Positions 14,491 through 23,035 of a stretch of 36,570 nucleotides of DNA are shown here, one piece after another. The stretch is from Oceanobacillus jordanicus (lineage in GTDB: Bacteria > Bacillota > Bacilli > Bacillales > Amphibacillaceae): assembly GCF_022095695.1 (NCBI RefSeq), contig NZ_JAIFZM010000024.1, positions 1-36,570 on the forward strand, written 5' to 3'. The notes beneath the pieces were generated by a model, which had not been told where the DNA came from, ran no database searches, and was given only the letters and a program-made list of their open reading frames with translations. Positions within the stretch are counted from its first letter, which is position 1; each line of letters starts with the position of its first letter. A program made the translations under genes and the position numbers.

Positions 14491-15300
14491 TTGAAAATTA
14501 CCCGAATTACTACACAGAAAAAAAGTAAAAGCCGTTACAATATTTTTATTGCTGATGGTGATACAGACAAATACGGTTTTAGTGTGGATGAAGATATTTT
14601 AATTAAGTTTGGTCTTAGTAAAAATGATGAACTTGATGATTCAACGATTGAACAAATTTTAGAAAAAGATACGCTACATAAAATATATACCCAAGCCATT
14701 AACTTTTTAAGCTACCGAATGAGAACAAAAAAAGAAATTCGAGATTTTCTAATTAAAAAAGAAGCTGAGCCAGAGGAAGTAGAAGAGATAATGGACCGAT
14801 TAAATGATGAGAAATTAATCAATGATAAGCAGTTTGCGGAGATGTTTGTAAGAACGAGAATAAACACTTCTAGTAAAGGACCGAATGTAATAAAAAGAGA
14901 GCTAATGGAAAAAGGGGTCGCAGCTAACATAGCTACAGAAGCGGTTTCTGTTTTCACTTATGACTTACAATATGAAAAAGCCCAACAGTTACTAGAAAAG
15001 AAGAGCCAGCATAAAAAGAATGTTTCCTTTCGTAAACAGCAAGAGCAATGGCGAACACAACTCATGCAAAAAGGGTTTTCACATGACGTGATAAACGAAG
15101 TATTGTCTGGGGATACAGTTGATAAGGATGAGGAAGCGGAACAGGAAGCATTAAGAAGTCAAGCTGAAAAACTAATTCGTAAATTTGAGAAGAAACATAG
15201 TGGCTATGAGCTCAGGAACAAAGTGAAAGAGGGACTTTATCGTAAAGGATTTAACTTGGATAGCATCAAGAATGTACTAGAGGAAATATTTGAGGAGTAG
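14491..15300 (+). CDS. recX: Recombination regulator RecX
   Basis: A 269-residue RecX, a cytoplasmic protein that binds RecA filaments and modulates strand exchange. The RecX core of repeated three-helix modules is visible (ALNFLSYRMRTKKEIRDFL-type start at about 69, EEIMDRLNDEKLINDKQFAEMFV, then RKFEKKHSGYE..RKGFNLDSIKNVLEEI). The length matches Firmicute RecX proteins. The start is TTG at 14491 with a strong AAAGGAGG at 14472-14479. Promoter and RBS lie just after repeat copy A. yfhH follows 67 bp downstream, as in B. subtilis. Confidence 0.95.
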   Translation: MKITRITTQKKSKSRYNIFIADGDTDKYGFSVDEDILIKFGLSKNDELDDSTIEQILEKDTLHKIYTQAINFLSYRMRTKKEIRDFLIKKEAEPEEVEEIMDRLNDEKLINDKQFAEMFVRTRINTSSKGPNVIKRELMEKGVAANIATEAVSVFTYDLQYEKAQQLLEKKSQHKKNVSFRKQQEQWRTQLMQKGFSHDVINEVLSGDTVDKDEEAEQEALRSQAEKLIRKFEKKHSGYELRNKVKEGLYRKGFNLDSIKNVLEEIFEE

Positions 15301-15367
15301 GAAAGCCTTTATTTACACGAAGTGAAATTAAAGCTATGATTATGGATGCAACAGGGGAGGGATTTTT

Positions 15368-15712
15368 ATGAGTACAAATTATAGATATAGCGATTATTCC
15401 ATTGAGCAATTGCGGGCAGAAATAGGCAAATTAAAGGAAAAAGCACAAAAAGCTGAACAGCTTGGAAACATTTCGGAAGTTGCTGTTAATGAACGGAAAA
15501 TGCAGGTGGCACTTGCCTATACATTAAATCCGAAAGATTTTAAAGCGGAAAAGATCTATACATTAAAGACAGATCCGGGTTACACATTTAAAATTAATTA
15601 TATCAATGGTGTTTTTGCTTGGGGGCATAGAATAAACCTCCTTAATGAAATGAATGAGCAAGAAGAAGCAATTCCCATTTCTTTATTAGGAGATGCCGTA
15701 AAGGATAAATAA
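15368..15712 (+). CDS. yfhH: YfhH (DUF1811 protein)
   Basis: A 114-residue protein of the DUF1811/YfhH family: an N-terminal helical hairpin (YSIEQLRAEIGKLKEKAQKA) followed by a small beta-barrel-like region (YTLKTDPGYTFKINYINGVFAWG). The function is unknown. It is conserved directly after recX in Bacillus species. RBS GGGGAGGG precedes the ATG. Transcription ends in the bidirectional terminator that overlaps its stop. Confidence 0.92.
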   Translation: MSTNYRYSDYSIEQLRAEIGKLKEKAQKAEQLGNISEVAVNERKMQVALAYTLNPKDFKAEKIYTLKTDPGYTFKINYINGVFAWGHRINLLNEMNEQEEAIPISLLGDAVKDK

Positions 15713-15741
15713 AAACAGCAGGTAGCCTTGCCTGCTGTTTT
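15712..15741. terminator. Bidirectional terminator between yfhH and yfhP
   Basis: A perfect 11-bp stem, AAAACAGCAGG with CCTGCTGTTTT, has an 8-nt loop. The stem ends provide short T runs on both strands for the convergent genes. Confidence 0.85.
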
Positions 15742-16726
15742 AAATGGGTGTTTCTTCAACATATAATTTACTTTGAAGTTTTCTTTCAGAAAAGATCCAG
15801 CCTGTATACGAACTCATAATTTGCATGTTGTCATCAATCTGAACAACCGCCACAAACGGGTAATGCCCTTTGGAACGGTACCTTAGATCGATGAAACGCA
15901 CTTCAGTAAAATCATCAAAATCATTGATTTCCCATCGATAAACGGGTGAGAAGGATAGGAATGCTGAAACATTTTTATCCTCTTTTGCAATTTTCATGAT
16001 TTCTGTATCAGGTAAAGGTAGCTTTTTGAATTCATCCACAATTTCGATGTGGCCGTTCTGCACACTACCTACGTAGAAACGATCCTTTGTCGTAACAGCG
16101 ACACGCCAATAGTTTTGTTTAAGGGTAGGAGATGTTGCAATTTGTTCGACTTCTGAATAATAACCCTTTATTTCTTTTACAATTTCCCTTTTATCATTAT
16201 ACCTCTTCATGTAATACAAGAAGATAACCGCATAAATAATAAGCCAGGTATAACCAGGACTTGCACCTAGTAGCCATGCTCCAATTCCGGCAACGTGAAG
16301 TGCAAAGATATAGGGATCGAACGTGTTAATAAATCCATGTGCCACCCACTTATTGGTGAATGGGCGGTATGCCTGTGTTCCATAAGCATTAAATATATCT
16401 ACAAACACATGTAGAACAACAGCGAGAAACGTCCATATCCATAAATGTAGGAAGTTTACACTTGGTACAAACAGATATATGATGGTAGCAATTAAAATTC
16501 CCCACATAATCACAGCAGGGACAGAATGTGTCGCTCCACGGTGATGTCGGATATAGGTTGCATTATCTCGCAACTTTAATACTGTATCAAAATCGGGTGC
16601 ATGAGAACCGGCAATTGTCCCTACAAGCACCGCGTTAAATAGTAAGGGGTCTTGATGCACTGCGGGATCTAATGTAGCTAAACCGCCCAGTGCTACACCC
16701 ATCACTATATGGGTACCAGTATCCAT
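15740..16726 (-). CDS. yfhP: Membrane-bound metal-dependent hydrolase (YfhP-like)
   Basis: A 328-residue protein of the YdjM/DUF457 family. Conserved His/Asp clusters are present near the N-terminus: GTHIVMG, SHAPDFD and YIRHHRGATHS, then HVFVDIFNAYGT. About four to five membrane spans fill the first 210 residues, and a soluble C-terminal part follows. The start at 16726 is fixed by AAGGAGG, about 8 nt upstream; 24 codons of open frame upstream are not used. B. subtilis YfhP has the same length and position next to mutY and is reported to affect sporulation timing. Confidence 0.92.
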   Translation of the reverse strand: MDTGTHIVMGVALGGLATLDPAVHQDPLLFNAVLVGTIAGSHAPDFDTVLKLRDNATYIRHHRGATHSVPAVIMWGILIATIIYLFVPSVNFLHLWIWTFLAVVLHVFVDIFNAYGTQAYRPFTNKWVAHGFINTFDPYIFALHVAGIGAWLLGASPGYTWLIIYAVIFLYYMKRYNDKREIVKEIKGYYSEVEQIATSPTLKQNYWRVAVTTKDRFYVGSVQNGHIEIVDEFKKLPLPDTEIMKIAKEDKNVSAFLSFSPVYRWEINDFDDFTEVRFIDLRYRSKGHYPFVAVVQIDDNMQIMSSYTGWIFSERKLQSKLYVEETPI

Positions 16727-16861
16727 AAAATAGGTCCTCCTTAAAGATTTGGTCTTCATACAAAAGTTAGGATGTATGCTGGTGCGTCGTACTGGCATGA
16801 GTGATTACTTAAATTTAAGGCTATTTCGATTTATTTATTGTATCATACAGGATGTGAATTT

Positions 16862-17932
16862 ATGAAAAATATACCGTTACAACATTTTAACATTTCCGAT
16901 TTTCAGGAAGATCTAATAAATTGGTATCATGAAGAAAAGCGAGACTTACCTTGGCGGAAGGATCAGGATCCATACAAAATTTGGGTCTCAGAAATAATGC
17001 TCCAACAGACAAAGGTTGATACCGTCATCCCGTATTTCCACCGTTTCATCTCCAATTTTCCAACAGTTGAAGCTTTAGCTGCTGCAGACCAGCAGGATGT
17101 ACTAAAAGCGTGGGAAGGCTTGGGATACTATTCCCGGGCTAGGAACTTACAAAACGCAGTAAGAGAAGTAGTAGCGACTTATGGTGGAGTTGTTCCTGAT
17201 AATCCGGAAGAACTTGGATCATTAAAAGGAATTGGACCATACACCAAGGGAGCTATCCTCTCTATTGCTTATGATAAGCCAGAACCGGCAGTAGACGGAA
17301 ATGTAATGCGGGTTTTTTCGAGATTGTTTTATATTGAAGATGATATTGCACTTCCTAAAACAAGAAAACTGTTTGAAGTATATGTTCGAGAAGTTATTGA
17401 TCAAGATGATCCTTCTTCCTTTAACCAAGCAGTAATGGAATTAGGTGCTATAATATGCACTCCTAAATCACCTGCTTGTATGCTTTGCCCTGTCCAAGCG
17501 CATTGTCAGGCATACGCGGAAGGGGTAGAAGAAACGCTTCCTGTTAAGAAAAAGGCTAAGAAACAAAGAAAAGTACCTTATGTGGCACTTTTAATTCGGA
17601 CGCCACAAGAGGAATATGTTATTGAAAAGCGCCAAAGTAATGGGCTGCTTGCTGACCTCTTTCAATTTCCAATGGTTCCAATTAGTGAAATCGGATATGA
17701 CCATATTGAAAGCTGGTTTTATCAAGAGTATGGTATTACGCTTAATGTAAAGAATCATGCAGGAAAACTGAAGCACGTATTTTCCCATCTCATTTGGGAG
17801 CTGGAAATATATCATGCTGAAGCTGAGATAACAGCAATTGAAGATCAAAGACTAAAACTTGTTGCAAAAGAAGAGGTAGCAAAATACCCTTTTCCTGTCT
17901 CACATCAAAAAATGATGAAGTACATGGATTGA
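16862..17932 (+). CDS. mutY: Adenine DNA glycosylase MutY
   Basis: A 357-residue base-excision repair glycosylase that removes adenine opposite 8-oxoguanine. Seen: catalytic Glu44 in SEIMLQQT, helix-hairpin-helix LKGIGPYTKGA (121-131), catalytic Asp145 in VDGNVMR, the 4Fe-4S cluster C199-x6-C206-x2-C209-x5-C215, and a C-terminal NUDIX-like MutT domain (about 230-355) for 8-oxoG recognition. I start at ATG 16862; a TTG eight codons upstream is possible but has no RBS. Divergent from yfhP with an intergenic space of about 135 bp. It fits the oxidative-stress character of the wider region (perR, bcp). Confidence 0.96.
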   Translation: MKNIPLQHFNISDFQEDLINWYHEEKRDLPWRKDQDPYKIWVSEIMLQQTKVDTVIPYFHRFISNFPTVEALAAADQQDVLKAWEGLGYYSRARNLQNAVREVVATYGGVVPDNPEELGSLKGIGPYTKGAILSIAYDKPEPAVDGNVMRVFSRLFYIEDDIALPKTRKLFEVYVREVIDQDDPSSFNQAVMELGAIICTPKSPACMLCPVQAHCQAYAEGVEETLPVKKKAKKQRKVPYVALLIRTPQEEYVIEKRQSNGLLADLFQFPMVPISEIGYDHIESWFYQEYGITLNVKNHAGKLKHVFSHLIWELEIYHAEAEITAIEDQRLKLVAKEEVAKYPFPVSHQKMMKYMD

Positions 17933-17937
17933 GAATA

Positions 17938-17979
17938 GGGGACTGGGAGAAGTTCAGCACTTACATCCCAGTCCTTTTC
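17938..17979 (+). terminator. Terminator of mutY
   Basis: GGACTGGGA (17940-17948) pairs with TCCCAGTCC (17966-17974), followed by TTTTCT. It may also serve the convergent small gene at 17988. Confidence 0.8.
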
Positions 17980-17987
17980 TATAGAAC

Positions 17988-18161
17988 TTAGTCTCTTGTA
18001 TGCATTTCTTTGTTTATTTCATGAAGGATGGAAAGTCCTTCTGGGTTTACATATGGTAACAGCTGCGATAATGCATGCTGAAAGTAGTTTAATTCTTCAT
18101 TGTTCCATTTTGTTTTACTCATCATTGTAAGTTCTGTGAAGTCTCTTCTTGTTGAATCCAT
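17988..18161 (-). CDS. Small hypothetical protein (57 aa)
   Basis: The ORF starts MDSTRRDFTELTMMSKTKWN and continues with an amphipathic helical part (NEELNYFQHALSQLLPYVNP) and ends KEMHTRD. Three tandem ATGs occur (18167, 18164, 18161). GGAGAA abuts the first and is 6 nt from the third, so I use 18161. No membrane span, signal or known domain. The clean RBS, charged and amphipathic composition, and its own place between mutY and sspE support a real gene. Function unknown; probably a cytosolic helical-hairpin protein. Confidence 0.7.
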   Translation of the reverse strand: MDSTRRDFTELTMMSKTKWNNEELNYFQHALSQLLPYVNPEGLSILHEINKEMHTRD

Positions 18162-18324
18162 CATCATTTCTCCTCTAAATGTGATTGCTCCTTCATAAGT
18201 TATGTAATATGTCGCTTTTTATTCATTAATGGAATTTATATCCAATTTATGATGTAATTGGAACATTTTAATTCGGATAAGTTATCGACCTCCTGGTTAA
18301 ATTAGTAGTGCGGAGGTGATATTG

Positions 18325-18576
18325 ATGGCTAAAAACCCAAACAAAACTACTTCAGGTACTAGCGTTCAGCACGTAAAACAACAAAACCAAAAAGCTTCAC
18401 AAGGTCAAGGGCAATTCGGAACTGAATTTGCTTCCGAAACTAACGCTCAAGAAGTAAGAAAACAGAATCAGCAGTCTGCTCAAGGTCAAGGGAAATTTGG
18501 TACTGAGTTTGCTTCTGAAACAAACGCTCAGGAAGTAAGAAAACAAAACCAACAATCTCAGCAAAACAAAAAGTAA
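18325..18576 (+). CDS. sspE: Gamma-type small acid-soluble spore protein
   Basis: An 83-residue gamma-type SASP, the amino-acid reservoir degraded by GPR protease at germination. It is rich in Gln, Asn, Ala and Lys and without hydrophobic segments. Two nearly identical repeats occur (GQGKFGTEFASETNAQEV type, about 28-50 and 53-76), each containing the FGTEFASET sequence where GPR cleaves. GGAGGTGAT sits 4 nt before the ATG. Expression should be forespore-specific under sigma-G; I could not pick out a convincing -35/-10 pair. It shows that the organism sporulates. Confidence 0.95.
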   Translation: MAKNPNKTTSGTSVQHVKQQNQKASQGQGQFGTEFASETNAQEVRKQNQQSAQGQGKFGTEFASETNAQEVRKQNQQSQQNKK

Positions 18577-18600
18577 ATATCAACCTCACAACATTTCTAA

Positions 18601-18629
18601 GGGCTCCCTTTTTTAGGGAGCTCTTTTTA
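18601..18629 (+). terminator. Terminator of sspE
   Basis: GGGCTCCC and GGGAGCTC pair with one G-T pair around a T-rich loop, followed by TTTTT. Confidence 0.9.
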
Positions 18630-18662
18630 TTGCGTTTCGTTTAATTTTATCTGTTGGGAGAG

Positions 18663-18790
18663 AGGGCATCGGCCGTGTGTGAGAGAACATCGCCCAAGAG
18701 CAGCTCAGCATCAGCCGTGAGTAAGAGAAAACATCGCCTGAGGTCTCAACATCCCCTATAACCCACCAACATCCCTTGAAAATTCAAATC
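18663..18790. repeat. Degenerate 21-bp-period repeat
   Basis: Units starting CATCG, CATCA or CATCC follow each other at spacings of 21, 21, 23, 18 and 20 bp from about 18667. Example: CATCGCCCAAGAGCAGCTCAG (21 bp would be the full unit; its first 19 bases occupy 18688-18706). The array shares ATCGCCCA with the arrays at 1-106 and 4557-4825. No start codon or RBS accompanies it. The rest of the spacer up to ntdP (18791-18936) is AT-rich and should contain the ntdP promoter, which I could not assign with confidence. Confidence 0.65.
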
Positions 18791-18936
18791 ACAAAATAAC
18801 CCACAGCCGGGTTAACCAGCAGACATACTCACATAAATTGCTACTGACCCAAAGTACGTAATACTTTATATTTCACATAGTACCCCTTATAATGAAAAAA
18901 GGATTAATAACGGACTATTAGTGAGAGGAAGATGAG

Positions 18937-19464
18937 ATGGTTGCTCCGAGGCCAGGTTCAAAGATGCAAATACAAAGCTACAAGCATAATGGACAACTTC
19001 ACCGGGTTTGGGAAAACAGCCTTGTACTAAAGGGGACGGAATCAATTGTAATCGGGGCAAACGATAAAACACAGGTAACGGAAAGTGACGGAAGATCATG
19101 GGTAACAAGAGAACCAGCTATCTGTTATTTTCATGCAAAGTATTGGTTTAATATCATCGGTATGTTGCGTACAGATGGAATATATTATTACTGCAATATT
19201 AGCTCTCCGTTCGTTTTTGATGAAGAAGCACTGAAATACATTGATTACGACCTTGATGTCAAAGTATATCCAGATATGACCTACGACATCCTTGATGAAG
19301 ATGAATATGACGACCACAGGCTTCAAATGAATTATCCTAGGGTTCTCGATCGTATTCTACACAACAACTTAGATTATTTACTGCGTTGGATTCGTCAAAG
19401 GAAAGGGCCGTTTTCTCCAGATTTTGTTGACCAATGGTATGAGAGATATCTAACCTATCGGTGA
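18937..19464 (+). CDS. ntdP: Nucleoside tri-/diphosphate phosphatase NtdP (DUF402)
   Basis: A 175-residue DUF402 protein matching B. subtilis YgaC/NtdP almost throughout ([73 protein letters not shown]). Family members hydrolyse nucleoside tri- and diphosphates with a divalent metal; the Asp/Glu-rich [22 protein letters not shown] region carries the metal ligands. Full length. GAGGAAGATGAG serves as RBS. Flanked upstream by the 21-bp repeats and downstream by a terminator. Confidence 0.94.
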   Translation: MVAPRPGSKMQIQSYKHNGQLHRVWENSLVLKGTESIVIGANDKTQVTESDGRSWVTREPAICYFHAKYWFNIIGMLRTDGIYYYCNISSPFVFDEEALKYIDYDLDVKVYPDMTYDILDEDEYDDHRLQMNYPRVLDRILHNNLDYLLRWIRQRKGPFSPDFVDQWYERYLTYR

Positions 19465-19474
19465 TGAATGTTAT

Positions 19475-19511
19475 CCTTGTTACATTTATGTAGCAAGGCT
19501 TTTCCTTTTTT
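19475..19511 (+). terminator. Terminator of ntdP
   Basis: CCTTGTTACA (19475-19484) pairs with TGTAGCAAGG (19489-19498) with one G-T pair, then CTTTTCCTTTTTTT. Confidence 0.88.
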
Positions 19512-19611
19512 TACACGTTTGGAAATAAGCTTAATTTCGAAATGATAGGTTAAACTTAGTTCAAGGTCTCCACGTTTTAGCCCTTTCATTTTTAGAAGAA
19601 AGGTTTTTAAA

Positions 19612-19656
19612 ATGGCTAATAAATTCAATTTTGATATTAAGGAAGATGGAAAATGA
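19612..19656 (+). CDS. 14-codon leader ORF coupled to the ABC exporter
   Basis: ATG at 19612 opens a frame encoding MANKFNFDIKEDGK, which stops at TGA 19654-19656, overlapping the next gene's ATG by the classical ATGA arrangement. AGAAAGG lies about 7 nt before its ATG. It could be a leader peptide or a translation-coupling device for the exporter, or a chance frame. The exporter also has its own RBS-like AAGGAAGATGG inside this ORF. Confidence 0.4.
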   Translation: MANKFNFDIKEDGK

Positions 19657-21422
19657 GCAGTATCAAGCAGTATATGCAATTTGTAAAACCATACACTTGG
19701 AAGATTATTTGGACGGTACTCGTCGGGATTGTGAAATTCGGGATACCTTTGTTAATGCCGCTTATCTTGAAATATGTAATCGATAATATCATTAATGCGG
19801 AAGCGATGAGTGCAGCTGAAAAGACATCCCAATTGCTCTGGCTAATGGGGATTTCCTTTGTGATTTTCCTAGTTCTTCGACCACCAATTGAATATATTCG
19901 ACAATATTTGGCGCAGTGGGTCGGCAACAAAATTCTATATGATATAAGAGATAGACTGTTTGACCACATACAAAAATTAAGTCTTAGCTTTTATGCGAAG
20001 ACAAAAACCGGGGAAATTATTTCCCGGGTAATACATGATGTCGAACAAACGAAAACTTTTGTACTTACAGGACTTATGAATATTTGGCTAGACCTTGTTA
20101 CAATACTTATTGCTATCATTATTATGCTGACAATGGATATACCATTAACAATTGTCGCCATTATACTCTTTCCTTTATACGGTTTTTCGATAAAGTATTT
20201 TTACGCCAAGCTACGACGTTTAACAAGAGATCGTTCGCAGGCGTTGGCAGAAGTGCAAGGTCACCTGCATGAGCGGGTGCAAGGTGTCCCCGTAACACGT
20301 AGCTTTGCGCTAGAGGATTATGAACAAGCACAATTTGAGAGCAGAAATAATAATTTCCTTACAAAAGCCATTGATCATACGAACTGGAATGCAAAGACGT
20401 TTGCTGTCACGAACACCATTACAGACTTGGCTCCATTGCTGGTGATTGCCTATGCAGGATATCAGGTGATAAATGGAGATCTTACAATGGGTACCATGGT
20501 CGCGTTTGTAGGTTATATGGAAAGAGTCTATAGCCCGTTACGGAGATTGATTAACTCATCCACTGTACTCGTACAGTCAATTGCCTCTATTGATCGCGTG
20601 TTCGAATTCTTAAATGAAAAATATGATATAGAGGATAAACCTGATGCGAAAAATCTCCAACGAGTTGAAGGCGAAGTTTCAATTGAGAATGTTTCGTTTC
20701 GATATGATGAAGATGAAAGTAGGGTGCTACGTAATGTAGATCTTCATGTGAAACGTGGAGAAACAATTGCGTTTGTTGGCATGAGTGGGGGAGGGAAATC
20801 AACCCTGATCAGCCTTATCCCTCGTTTCTATGATGTCACAAATGGTTCTATTAAAGTGGATGGGTTAGACATTCGCGATGTGAAAGTAAGATCTCTACGA
20901 AATAATATTGGGATGGTTTTGCAGGATAATACCTTGTTCAGTGAATCGATTTCGATGAATATACGAATGGGTAAACCTGAGGCAACTGACGAAGAGGTTA
21001 TGGCAGCAGCACAAGCAGCTAATGCACATGAATTTATTCAAGGTCTACCTAACGGCTATGACACCCTTGTTGGTGAGCGAGGAGTTAAACTCTCAGGTGG
21101 GCAAAAACAACGGATTGCTATAGCACGTGTATTTCTAAAGAATCCGCCAATTCTTATTTTTGATGAAGCAACTTCAGCGCTCGACCTAGAAAGTGAGCAT
21201 ACAATCCAGGAAGCACTCGAGAAGCTGGCATCTGACAGGACAACATTTATAGTCGCGCATAGACTAGCTACCATTACACATGCAGACCGCATTGTCTTAA
21301 TTGAAAATGGCGAAATAGTCGAAGATGGTCCACACAAAGAACTAATGGCCAAAAAAGGCGCATACTATAACCTATACCAAGTCCAACATCTAGACGATGA
21401 CATCGAGCAAGAAAGTAAATAG
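19653..21422 (+). CDS. ygaD: ABC-type multidrug/lipid exporter, fused half-transporter (YgaD-like)
   Basis: A 589-residue half-transporter with an N-terminal six-span membrane domain (about 15-310) and a C-terminal ATPase. Walker A GMSGGGKST (about 377-385), signature LSGGQKQRIAIARVF, Walker B PILIFDEATSALD and switch His in IVAHRLAT are intact, so it should function as a homodimer like Sav1866 or MsbA. Position between ntdP and gsaB corresponds to B. subtilis ygaD. The substrate is unknown. The gene begins within the stop of a 14-codon ORF. Confidence 0.92.
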   Translation: MSSIKQYMQFVKPYTWKIIWTVLVGIVKFGIPLLMPLILKYVIDNIINAEAMSAAEKTSQLLWLMGISFVIFLVLRPPIEYIRQYLAQWVGNKILYDIRDRLFDHIQKLSLSFYAKTKTGEIISRVIHDVEQTKTFVLTGLMNIWLDLVTILIAIIIMLTMDIPLTIVAIILFPLYGFSIKYFYAKLRRLTRDRSQALAEVQGHLHERVQGVPVTRSFALEDYEQAQFESRNNNFLTKAIDHTNWNAKTFAVTNTITDLAPLLVIAYAGYQVINGDLTMGTMVAFVGYMERVYSPLRRLINSSTVLVQSIASIDRVFEFLNEKYDIEDKPDAKNLQRVEGEVSIENVSFRYDEDESRVLRNVDLHVKRGETIAFVGMSGGGKSTLISLIPRFYDVTNGSIKVDGLDIRDVKVRSLRNNIGMVLQDNTLFSESISMNIRMGKPEATDEEVMAAAQAANAHEFIQGLPNGYDTLVGERGVKLSGGQKQRIAIARVFLKNPPILIFDEATSALDLESEHTIQEALEKLASDRTTFIVAHRLATITHADRIVLIENGEIVEDGPHKELMAKKGAYYNLYQVQHLDDDIEQESK

Positions 21423-21452
21423 GAAGATTATTGTAAAAGGCTTTGAAATCGA

Positions 21453-21494
21453 AAATGCCGAATGCTTTTATATAAGCATTCGGCATTTTTTTAT
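21453..21494 (+). terminator. Terminator of ygaD
   Basis: AAATGCCGAATGCTT and AAGCATTCGGCATTT form a 15-bp perfect stem with a 6-nt loop, followed by a T run. Confidence 0.95.
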
Positions 21495-21507
21495 TTGAAG
21501 TTTAGGA

Positions 21508-21650
21508 CGCACTTATTAGCGGAGGGAAATATGTAGACTCCTAGGGGAGAAAAGGCATCGGTAAGACCCCGTAGTGCGTAGCACACGGAGGCTTACCAGC
21601 CGCCCCAGGAAAGCGAAATATTTCCCGCAGCGCAGAAAACGCACTTGCTT
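21508..21650. repeat. Imperfect palindromic repeat of the GCGGAGGGAAA type
   Basis: The outer arms GCGGAGGGAAATAT and ATATTTCCCGCAGC are inverted copies, and an inner hairpin uses GGTAAG (21560-21565) with CTTACC (21592-21597) plus adjacent CCCCGT/ACGGAG. The architecture matches the inner part of the element at 6887-7205 (arms around a GACTC..GGGA segment and a Y-shaped centre) but without its TGGGACATAA ends. It is non-coding and fills the gap between the convergent ygaD and gsaB. Confidence 0.7.
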
Positions 21651-21658
21651 ATTAGCCC

Positions 21659-22957
21659 TTACGCATCCTTACTCATTGTTTCAAAAGCTTTCCCTACTGC
21701 CTCAATGGTTGTTTCGATATCTGCTTCAGTATGGGCAATAGTTAAAAACCATGCTTCATACTTAGATGGCGCAAGGTTGATTCCTTGCTCAAGCATAAGC
21801 TTGAAGAAAGTTGCGAACGCTTCGCCATCACTCGCTTCAGCTTGATCATAATTAGTTATTTTGCCAGTTCCAAAATAAACAGTTAATGCCCCACAAAGAC
21901 GATTAACACTAATTTCAACACCATAACGCTGGGCTTGCTCTGTAATTCCTTTTTCAAGCAATGCACCAAGATTATCAAGTTTTTCGTATGTGCCTTCTTC
22001 CTGCAGAACTTCTAGACAAGCAATCCCTGAGGCCATGGATGCAGGATTACCGGCCATTGTACCAGCCTGATATGCAGGGCCTAAAGGAGCTACCTGTTCC
22101 ATAATGTCCATGCGTCCACCATACGCACCAATTGGCAGACCACCACCAATGATTTTACCCATTGCTGTCATATCTGGTTCAATTCCATAAACCTGTTGCG
22201 CACTTCCATAAGTAAAACGAAATGCAGTAATAACTTCATCATAAATAACGAGGGCGCCTTTACTATGCGTTAAGTCATTTACAGCTTGTAGGAATCCTTC
22301 ATGCGGTTCCACAATACCAAAATTCCCTACAATTGGCTCAACTAAGACAGCGGCAACTTCATCTCCCCATTTATCCAATGCTTCTTCAAAAGCTTTCAGA
22401 TCATTAAATGGAACAGTGATCACGTCTTCTGCCACAGAACGCGGAATACCTGCAGAATCCGGGGTCCCTAATGTAGCAGGGCCTGACCCTGCTTGTACAA
22501 GAACAGCATCAAAGTGGCCATGATAACAACCAGCAAATTTAATAACCTTTGTTCTATCTGTATAGGCGCGAGCCACACGGATGGTCGTCATAACAGCTTC
22601 TGTTCCAGAGTTAACAAAACGTACCTTTTCCAAGGAAGGAATCGCATCCTTTAACATTTTCGCAAACTGGTTTTCCAGTTTTGTTGGTGTACCATATAAA
22701 ACACCTGTCGTTGCTGCATGAGCAATTGCTTTTGCGATGTGAGGATGGGCATGTCCTGTAATAATTGGCCCATATGCACCTAGATAGTCAATGTATTTGT
22801 TACCGTCAACGTCCCAAAAATTAGCGCCTTGTCCCCGTTCCATATAAACAGGTGCACCACCGCCAACTGCCTTAAAGGAGCGAGAAGGTGAGTTCACTCC
22901 ACCAACAATATGCTTTAATCCTTCTTCGTGTAATGCTTGAGATTTTGTATTATTCAT
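21659..22957 (-). CDS. gsaB: Glutamate-1-semialdehyde 2,1-aminomutase
   Basis: A 432-residue class III PLP aminotransferase that converts glutamate-1-semialdehyde to 5-aminolevulinate for heme synthesis. Seen: [15 protein letters not shown] start typical of GSA-AM, the PLP-contact motif [11 protein letters not shown], the Schiff-base lysine in [16 protein letters not shown], and [23 protein letters not shown] precedes the ATG. Position next to ygaD identifies it as the GsaB (HemL2-type) paralogue rather than the HemL of the main hem operon, which would be elsewhere. Confidence 0.95.
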   Translation of the reverse strand: MNNTKSQALHEEGLKHIVGGVNSPSRSFKAVGGGAPVYMERGQGANFWDVDGNKYIDYLGAYGPIITGHAHPHIAKAIAHAATTGVLYGTPTKLENQFAKMLKDAIPSLEKVRFVNSGTEAVMTTIRVARAYTDRTKVIKFAGCYHGHFDAVLVQAGSGPATLGTPDSAGIPRSVAEDVITVPFNDLKAFEEALDKWGDEVAAVLVEPIVGNFGIVEPHEGFLQAVNDLTHSKGALVIYDEVITAFRFTYGSAQQVYGIEPDMTAMGKIIGGGLPIGAYGGRMDIMEQVAPLGPAYQAGTMAGNPASMASGIACLEVLQEEGTYEKLDNLGALLEKGITEQAQRYGVEISVNRLCGALTVYFGTGKITNYDQAEASDGEAFATFFKLMLEQGINLAPSKYEAWFLTIAHTEADIETTIEAVGKAFETMSKDA

Positions 22958-23035
22958 TGTTGCATTTCCTCCTTTTAGTCCTTACAGATTTGTTTTAAGG
23001 TTATTCATCATATCCTTATTTGACAGAAATGGTCA

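Noticed and set aside
18200-18312. Sigma-G promoter for sspE
   Set aside because: CATTTTA near 18265 could be a -10, but no acceptable -35 lies 17-18 bp upstream, so I list none although one is expected.
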